From: Planctomycetaceae bacterium
GTDB lineage: Bacteria > Planctomycetota > Phycisphaerae > SM23-33
DNA: 18,734 bases
Direction: 5' to 3'
Assembly: GCA_021371965.1 (NCBI GenBank)
Contig: JAJFVE010000121.1
Span: forward strand, 1-18,734
The position numbers were made by a program, and so were the translations under genes. Below are positions 15,160-18,734 of the stretch, one piece after another. The first letter of the stretch is position 1; every line of letters starts with the position of its first letter. Under the pieces are notes generated by a model that was not told where the DNA came from, made no database searches, and saw only the letters and a program-made list of their open reading frames with translations.

Positions 15160-15223
15160 GGAGAAGCCGCTTGATATTCAGCGGCTGGGTTGCAGAGGAC
15201 GGAGGCGGGCATATCGACCGGGC
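15160..15223 (+). promoter_or_regulatory. Candidate structured leader element, copy A (upstream of PEP-CTERM gene)
   Basis: In order: GGAG (15160-15163), AA, a hairpin with arms GCCGCT (15166-15171) and AGCGGC (15180-15185), TGGG, TT, then GCAGAG and GACGGAGGCGGGCAT to 15212, then ATCGACCGGGC. The same order occurs at 18615-18675 with different hairpin arms. Further down this leader lie TTGCGC/GCGCAA (15262-15281) and a CCGCC-TGT-GGCGG hairpin followed by GTTTCT (15304-15322), which could act as an attenuator. I do not recognise a known riboswitch class. A DNA-level element is the alternative. Confidence 0.5.
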
Positions 15224-15370
15224 TCATGATCCCACTTGCGCTTTGTTTGACTGTTGCGTCTTTGCGCGGCGGCCTGCGCAACAATACAGCAAGTAACGAA
15301 TATCCGCCTGTGGCGGGTTTCTACCGCTTTGTTGGAATGACAGTTTCTTAACACCAGAGAGGAGTCAAGC

Positions 15371-16528
15371 ATGAGAAAGGTAACGGCAGCAGCGGTGATT
15401 GTGATGGTGACATTGGCGTCGGCGGCTTTCGCCGATGATACGTATCTGACGAGTTCGCCGGGTAGTTGGACTGACGATGGGGTTTGGTCCGCCGGCGCCC
15501 CTCAGGCCGGCGATATGGTGCATGTCGGTACCGGCGGCGGGATCAATCCCGGCACGGCCAACATCAGTGACGCGGGGAGCTATTCGATCGAGGGCATTTG
15601 GATCGGACAAGGCAGCAGCAAGGGCACGCTGAATGTCACCGACGGCTCGACCTTGGCGATGAACGGACTGTACATGGCCCCCTGGGACTGGTCAGGACCT
15701 GACGCCAAGGGCACGCTCAATGTCATCGGCAGCGGCTCCACGGTCAGTGTCGCCGGCGACGCCTATATCGGCGGCGAAGGCAACGGTGAAGTCAATGCCA
15801 TCGGCGGCGGCGTGGTCAACTTTGGCGCCAGCGTCTGGATCGGTCATAACGGCAACGTTGCCGGGACCTTGAGCGTCGATGCTTCTTCACAGATCAACCT
15901 GACTAGCAACGGAACGCAACTGAGGTTCCGCGGCGCCGGTTCCCAGACCCTTGACTTCGCAAACACCCCCACCAACGGAATTATCGGCGTCAAGACTGAC
16001 ACCGTCCTGTGGGTCGGCCAAGGCGGCGGGAGCACCACCACCTACCTCACGATGGGGTCGGCCAGCAATGGCGTCCAGTTCGGCTCGCTCTACATGGCCG
16101 CCTTTGACTGGACCTCCGGCGACACTGTCGGCGACCTGACGATGAATGGTGCGGCGGTCACGTTTGGCGACGCCGGAATCGGCGGCGAAGGCGTCGGCAA
16201 GCTGCACATGATCCAGACCCCCGGCATGGTCGACGGCCTGACCATCAATGGCAGCCTCGGCATCCAGAGTGGCAATGCAAGCATCGTCGACCTCGTCTTC
16301 GACAATGACACGTTTGCATATACCGTCTTCGAGTCCGGCGGGTACACGATGATCGGCAAGTCTGATGACTGGGCCCTGCGGTGGCTGGGCAGTCACGCCG
16401 GCGAACTCGAGACGATGCTTGGCGATGGCCGCATCACCGTCACTTTCGCCAACACAATTCCCGAACCGGCGACGATGAGCCTGCTAGTTCTGGGCGGCGT
16501 GGCGGCGTTGATTCGCCGGAAGAAGTAA
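15371..16528 (+). CDS. PEP-CTERM sorted extracellular protein
   Basis: This 385-residue exported protein has an N-terminal signal peptide (cleavage likely after AAFA, about residue 21). Its C-terminal PEP-CTERM anchor has IPEP at 363-366, then a hydrophobic helix and the basic end RRKK. PEP-CTERM proteins are sorted and probably cleaved by exosortase and reach the surface or extracellular matrix. The body is Gly/Ser/Thr/Asn-rich beta-strand repeat with an internal duplication: LYMAPWDWSG...GDAYIGGEGNGEV in the first half recurs as LYMAAFDWTSG...GDAGIGGEGVGKL in the second. This pattern resembles beta-helix passenger domains. GAGAGGAG lies 7 bases before ATG 15371. The exosortase is not in the window. 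The substrate or partner is unknown. Confidence 0.9.
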   Translation: MRKVTAAAVIVMVTLASAAFADDTYLTSSPGSWTDDGVWSAGAPQAGDMVHVGTGGGINPGTANISDAGSYSIEGIWIGQGSSKGTLNVTDGSTLAMNGLYMAPWDWSGPDAKGTLNVIGSGSTVSVAGDAYIGGEGNGEVNAIGGGVVNFGASVWIGHNGNVAGTLSVDASSQINLTSNGTQLRFRGAGSQTLDFANTPTNGIIGVKTDTVLWVGQGGGSTTTYLTMGSASNGVQFGSLYMAAFDWTSGDTVGDLTMNGAAVTFGDAGIGGEGVGKLHMIQTPGMVDGLTINGSLGIQSGNASIVDLVFDNDTFAYTVFESGGYTMIGKSDDWALRWLGSHAGELETMLGDGRITVTFANTIPEPATMSLLVLGGVAALIRRKK

Positions 16529-16555
16529 TCGCGATTCGTAATCAGGAGTAGTCTT

Positions 16556-16589
16556 CAACGGGCGGCCGGCAAGAACCGACCGCCCGTTG
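16556..16589 (+). terminator. Terminator-like hairpin after the PEP-CTERM gene
   Basis: CAACGGGCGG (16556-16565) pairs perfectly with CCGCCCGTTG (16580-16589). After one mismatch, CGG/CCG extends the stem to a CAAGAA loop. The trailing TCTT is only weakly T-rich. It lies 27 bp after the stop. Confidence 0.65.
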
Positions 16590-16743
16590 TCTTGCGCAAA
16601 CCGAAATCATGGAAGAGGAGAATTGCATTCCCTCAAGCTTTGCCGATTCTCCTGCACTGGCCTAAGCGCATCTCATCCGTTCATCATCCCCTCCCTTCCC
16701 CCATCATCCTCAGCGCCCTCAACGACTTCAGCGGCCAACACCC

Positions 16744-16772
16744 TTGACGCGAATTGCGCCTCGCGGTCCAAT
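16744..16772 (+). promoter_or_regulatory. Predicted promoter of the broken small-protein gene
   Basis: TTGACG (16744-16749), 17 bp and TCCAAT (16767-16772) precede the start codon at 16814; GGGAGA (16802-16807) provides a Shine-Dalgarno. The region 16590-16743 upstream shows nothing else recognisable. Confidence 0.4.
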
Positions 16773-16813
16773 CTCACGCGGGTTCACAGGTTTCTACAGC
16801 AGGGAGAACGACG

Positions 16814-17205
16814 ATGAGGGCGCTTCGCCTTGGGGTTGTGATGCTCGTGATGGCGTAGGCCCAGGCCAAGACCACCACCAGCCACAAGGTGCTGGCCGAC
16901 CTCATTGCCAAGCGGCGTCCCAACACCGTCGACATCCTGACGACCATCGCCTCGCGCACCAACTTGCCGGCGAACGTCCGCAACGCCGGGGCCGATTCGC
17001 TCAGGCAGTAGGCGCTCCGCGAAAGGTCCCGCTCCTGCCGCGCCCGTTTCCCGTGGCGCAGGTGAAGCCGGCCAGATCCGCCAAGCCGCCCGCGCCAGCC
17101 GCCGTCGCAGGCAAGCCCGCCGCGACCACCCGCCCGGTCTCGCAGACCGCCCCGCGCCTCGGCGCAGCCAAGGAAGGCGAAGAACTGCTGGGCGAGAATG
17201 ACTGA
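16814..17205 (+). pseudogene. Disrupted small secreted-protein gene
   Basis: ATG 16814, with GGGAGA seven bases upstream, opens a signal-peptide-like MRALRLGVVMLVMA. It is then cut by TAG at 16856 exactly where AQA, a typical signal-peptidase end, would follow. The same frame continues with coding character (KTTTSHKVLADLIAKRRPNT...NAGADSLRQ) to a second TAG at 17009. Coding bias then shifts to another frame, giving a Pro/Ala/Lys-rich stretch (VKPARSAKPPAPAAVAG) and an end GAAKEGEELLGEND with TGA at 17203. The simplest reading is one gene of about 130 codons broken by a nonsense change and a frameshift. Sequencing error could explain part of it. The family is not recognised. Confidence 0.5.
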
Positions 17206-17208
17206 ACC

Positions 17209-17224
17209 GGTGGAAGCAGCCACC
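17209..17224. terminator. Weak hairpin between convergent genes
   Basis: GGTGG (17209-17213) and CCACC (17220-17224) form a 5 bp stem with a 6-base loop, in the 69 bp gap between the broken gene and the XylR-type gene. No T tract follows on either strand. Confidence 0.25.
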
Positions 17225-17274
17225 CCGTGAGCGGCGCCGGGCGAGATAACCGCCGACGCCGCGAACTCTCTCTA

Positions 17275-18486
17275 TTACGAACTCACCGTCCCCCGCGCGC
17301 CTCGTCTGCGCCGTTCGCGGCCCGCCTGGCTCCCCTGCCGGCGGTGTTTCTTCCGCCAGGCGCGGGGGTTGAGGCCGCTGTGGCGGATCAGCGTATCGCG
17401 AAGGCGCTCGGCGTTGCCGTAGCCGCAGGCCTCGGCGACGGCCTGGACCGTCATCGTCGTCTGGGCCAGCAACTCCCGCGCCTTGGCGAAGCGGATATCG
17501 CGAAGATATCCGCCGATGGGGCTGCCCATGTGGCGGCGAAATCCCTCGGCCAGGGCGGTTTTCGAGGTGTCGGTGGCGGCCACCACCTGCGGCACGCCCA
17601 CGCGGGGGTCGGCGTAGTTGGCCCAGATGAACCGCAGGGCCTTGGCGACCTGCGGGTCGCCCACGGCCTGGACATTGGTGCTCTGGCGCATGACGACGCC
17701 CTTGGGCTTGACCAGCACGGGTTTTCGTGGGGCGGGGCGGCCCTGCATCCGGCGATCGAGCAGCCGCGCCGCCTCATACCCGACGGCGAACATGTCAGGG
17801 TCAGCGCTGGACAGCGGCACCGGGGCGCCTTCGCAAGGGGCTTCGATGTTGTAGGCCCCCAGCACCGCCACCTGCTCGGGCACCATCAGTCCGGCCTCGT
17901 GACAGGCTTCGATGGCTTCAACGGCAGTCCAATCGCTGTCGACCCACAGGCCCAGCGGCTTGGGCAAGGCGGGCAACTCCCGCCCGAGCCATCGCCGCAG
18001 TTCTCGCATGCCCCCGCCGCGATGCGGATTGGTCGTCCAGTCCAGGATGTGCAGGCACTTGCCCGCCGCGCGGGCCGCCCGAAAAAACCCCTTGCGCTGA
18101 GCGTTAAGCGACCAGTCGTCGCCCAACCAGCAGTATGCCAGGTGCTCGAAGTGGCGCTGGATAAAATGCTCTGCCGCCAGGCGCCCCAGCGACTCCCAGT
18201 CCGGCAGCACCAGGGGCAACGCCAGGTCTTGATCGACATAGTTGAGGCTGACGGTCGCAATACCGCAGCGCCGCCAGATTGATCCGGCGCTGCCCAGCGT
18301 GCCGACGACGCCCTGCACGTCCCACCATCTCACGACCTCACGGGGGTTCTGATCTTCATACCAGCGCGTCAGCAGCGTGATCCATCCCACGGACTTGCCG
18401 TAGGCGACCACGCCGGCGGCCTCGGGGCGGGTCTCCTCGACGTTGACCAAAAGCACACGAACCGGTTGGGCGGCGGACTTCTTCAT
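17275..18486 (-). CDS. XylR-type transcriptional regulator (sugar-binding domain + AraC HTH)
   Basis: This 403-residue regulator has the architecture of enterobacterial XylR: a periplasmic-binding-protein/LacI-like sensor (about 8-270), then a C-terminal AraC domain with two HTH motifs (about 285-385). Family marks are VPEQVAVLGAYN, CEGAPVPLSSADPDMFAVGYEAARLLDRRM, the GVVMRQST linker, then FRRHMGSPIGGYLRDIRFAKARELL and VAEACGYGNAERLRDTLIRHSGLNPRAWR. It should bind a sugar or sugar-derived ligand and control carbohydrate genes; the ligand is not readable. The last 20 or so residues are strongly basic (RRQGSQAGRERRRRGAR) and extend past the domain. The ATG 18486 has no Shine-Dalgarno; TATACT ends 8 bases upstream. 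A strong rightward promoter lies in the divergent intergenic region, so the first gene beyond the window may be its target. Confidence 0.9.
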   Translation of the reverse strand: MKKSAAQPVRVLLVNVEETRPEAAGVVAYGKSVGWITLLTRWYEDQNPREVVRWWDVQGVVGTLGSAGSIWRRCGIATVSLNYVDQDLALPLVLPDWESLGRLAAEHFIQRHFEHLAYCWLGDDWSLNAQRKGFFRAARAAGKCLHILDWTTNPHRGGGMRELRRWLGRELPALPKPLGLWVDSDWTAVEAIEACHEAGLMVPEQVAVLGAYNIEAPCEGAPVPLSSADPDMFAVGYEAARLLDRRMQGRPAPRKPVLVKPKGVVMRQSTNVQAVGDPQVAKALRFIWANYADPRVGVPQVVAATDTSKTALAEGFRRHMGSPIGGYLRDIRFAKARELLAQTTMTVQAVAEACGYGNAERLRDTLIRHSGLNPRAWRKKHRRQGSQAGRERRRRGARGTVSS

Positions 18487-18494
18487 GGCAAGGC

Positions 18495-18500
18495 AGTATA
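18495..18500 (-). promoter_or_regulatory. Predicted -10 element of the XylR-type gene
   Basis: TATACT on the minus strand ends 8 bases before ATG 18486, placing the transcription start at the start codon. The -35 at 17 bp is weak (GGGTTT). Confidence 0.4.
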
Positions 18501-18547
18501 TCCGATGCTTCGCACAAAAACCCCGTTATTGCTGTTAAGATTCCGGA

Positions 18548-18575
18548 TTGACAAAAAGCAAAACGCGTGTAAACT
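18548..18575 (+). promoter_or_regulatory. Predicted rightward sigma70-type promoter leaving the window
   Basis: A perfect TTGACA (18548-18553), 16 bp and TAAACT (18570-18575) point right, divergent from the XylR-type gene. Transcription from about 18583 passes through leader element copy B. The gene it drives lies beyond the window. Confidence 0.6.
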
Positions 18576-18614
18576 CCCCGCTTAGTTGGCCTTGATGCCC
18601 CGTTCTTTTGCCAA

Positions 18615-18675
18615 GGAGCAGACCGCCGTCACGGCGGTCTGGGCGAGCAGAGACGGAGGCGGGCATTTCACGGGC
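18615..18675 (+). promoter_or_regulatory. Candidate structured leader element, copy B
   Basis: In order: GGAG (18615-18618), CA, a hairpin with arms GACCGCCGT and ACGGCGGTC (18621-18639), TGGG (18640-18643), CGA, then GCAGAGACGGAGGCGGGCAT (18647-18666), then TTCACGGGC. It matches copy A at 15160-15223 outside the hairpin, with one deletion in the block; the hairpin sequence differs but stays paired. The hairpin alone could also be an operator. The stretch to 18734 holds no start codon with a convincing Shine-Dalgarno. Confidence 0.5.
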
Positions 18676-18734
18676 CTAGAGATTTTGAGTTCGTTTCGCG
18701 CTGCCTCTGTAAGCATCTGATCGCGTTGCCGGGT

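Noticed and set aside
12935..15220. Shared ATATCGACCG in the flgM/mnmG gap and in leader element A
   Set aside because: A 10-base match without the hairpin or the GACGGAGGCGGG block is expected by chance in a window of this size.
16856..17011. TAG codons as recoded sense codons (for example pyrrolysine) in the small secreted-protein gene
   Set aside because: flgM, mnmG and the VanZ-like gene end in TAG, so TAG is a normal stop here; the later frame change also needs a frameshift, which recoding does not explain.

Overview
The window is high-GC bacterial chromosome with very high GC at third codon positions. A PEP-CTERM protein ending in the anchor IPEP-hydrophobic-RRKK, an AraC/XylR-type regulator with a sugar-binding domain, a response regulator with an excisionase-like HTH, and several lipoproteins together suggest a planctomycete, probably Phycisphaerae. 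This placement is inference from gene families; no rRNA is present. No IS element, phage gene, tRNA or CRISPR was seen.

Layout. 2-538: 3' part of a calcineurin-type phosphatase, nearly abutting a convergent secreted esterase (543-1331). 1427-2720: a promoter, an orphan ParA ATPase and a VanZ-like membrane protein sharing an ATGA overlap. 2862-5992 (minus): a discoidin-domain lipoprotein, a ROK sugar kinase and trpE, with a palindromic repeat cluster between kinase and trpE. 6275-8226 (plus): two small zinc-ribbon proteins, the second overlapping cinA by ATGA. 8243-12111 (minus): a signalling operon of HTH-REC regulator, HDOD-histidine kinase and REC-GAF regulator. 12462-12746: FlgM-like anti-sigma factor with its own terminator. 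13167-15002: mnmG. 15371-16528: PEP-CTERM protein with a long leader. 16814-17205: a broken small secreted-protein gene. 17275-18486: XylR-type regulator, with a promoter facing out of the window on its right.

Two signals go beyond ordinary genes. First, a bipartite element of about 62 bp occurs twice, at 15160-15223 and 18615-18675: GGAG, two bases, a hairpin whose arms differ but still pair, TGGG, then a nearly invariant 20-21 base block. Each copy lies 35-39 bp past the -10 of a predicted sigma70-type promoter, so it looks like a structured 5' leader. Second, at least four unlinked genes (parA, the discoidin lipoprotein, mnmG, the XylR-type regulator) and perhaps a fifth (the esterase) have a -10-like hexamer ending only 6-8 bases before the start codon and lack a Shine-Dalgarno sequence. 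That is the arrangement expected of leaderless mRNAs. Other genes here (trpE, flgM, the HTH-REC regulator, the PEP-CTERM gene) have clear Shine-Dalgarno sites, so two initiation modes appear to coexist.

The three-gene signalling operon next to flgM may couple a cytoplasmic sensor to motility or surface behaviour, but its input and targets cannot be read from the sequence.
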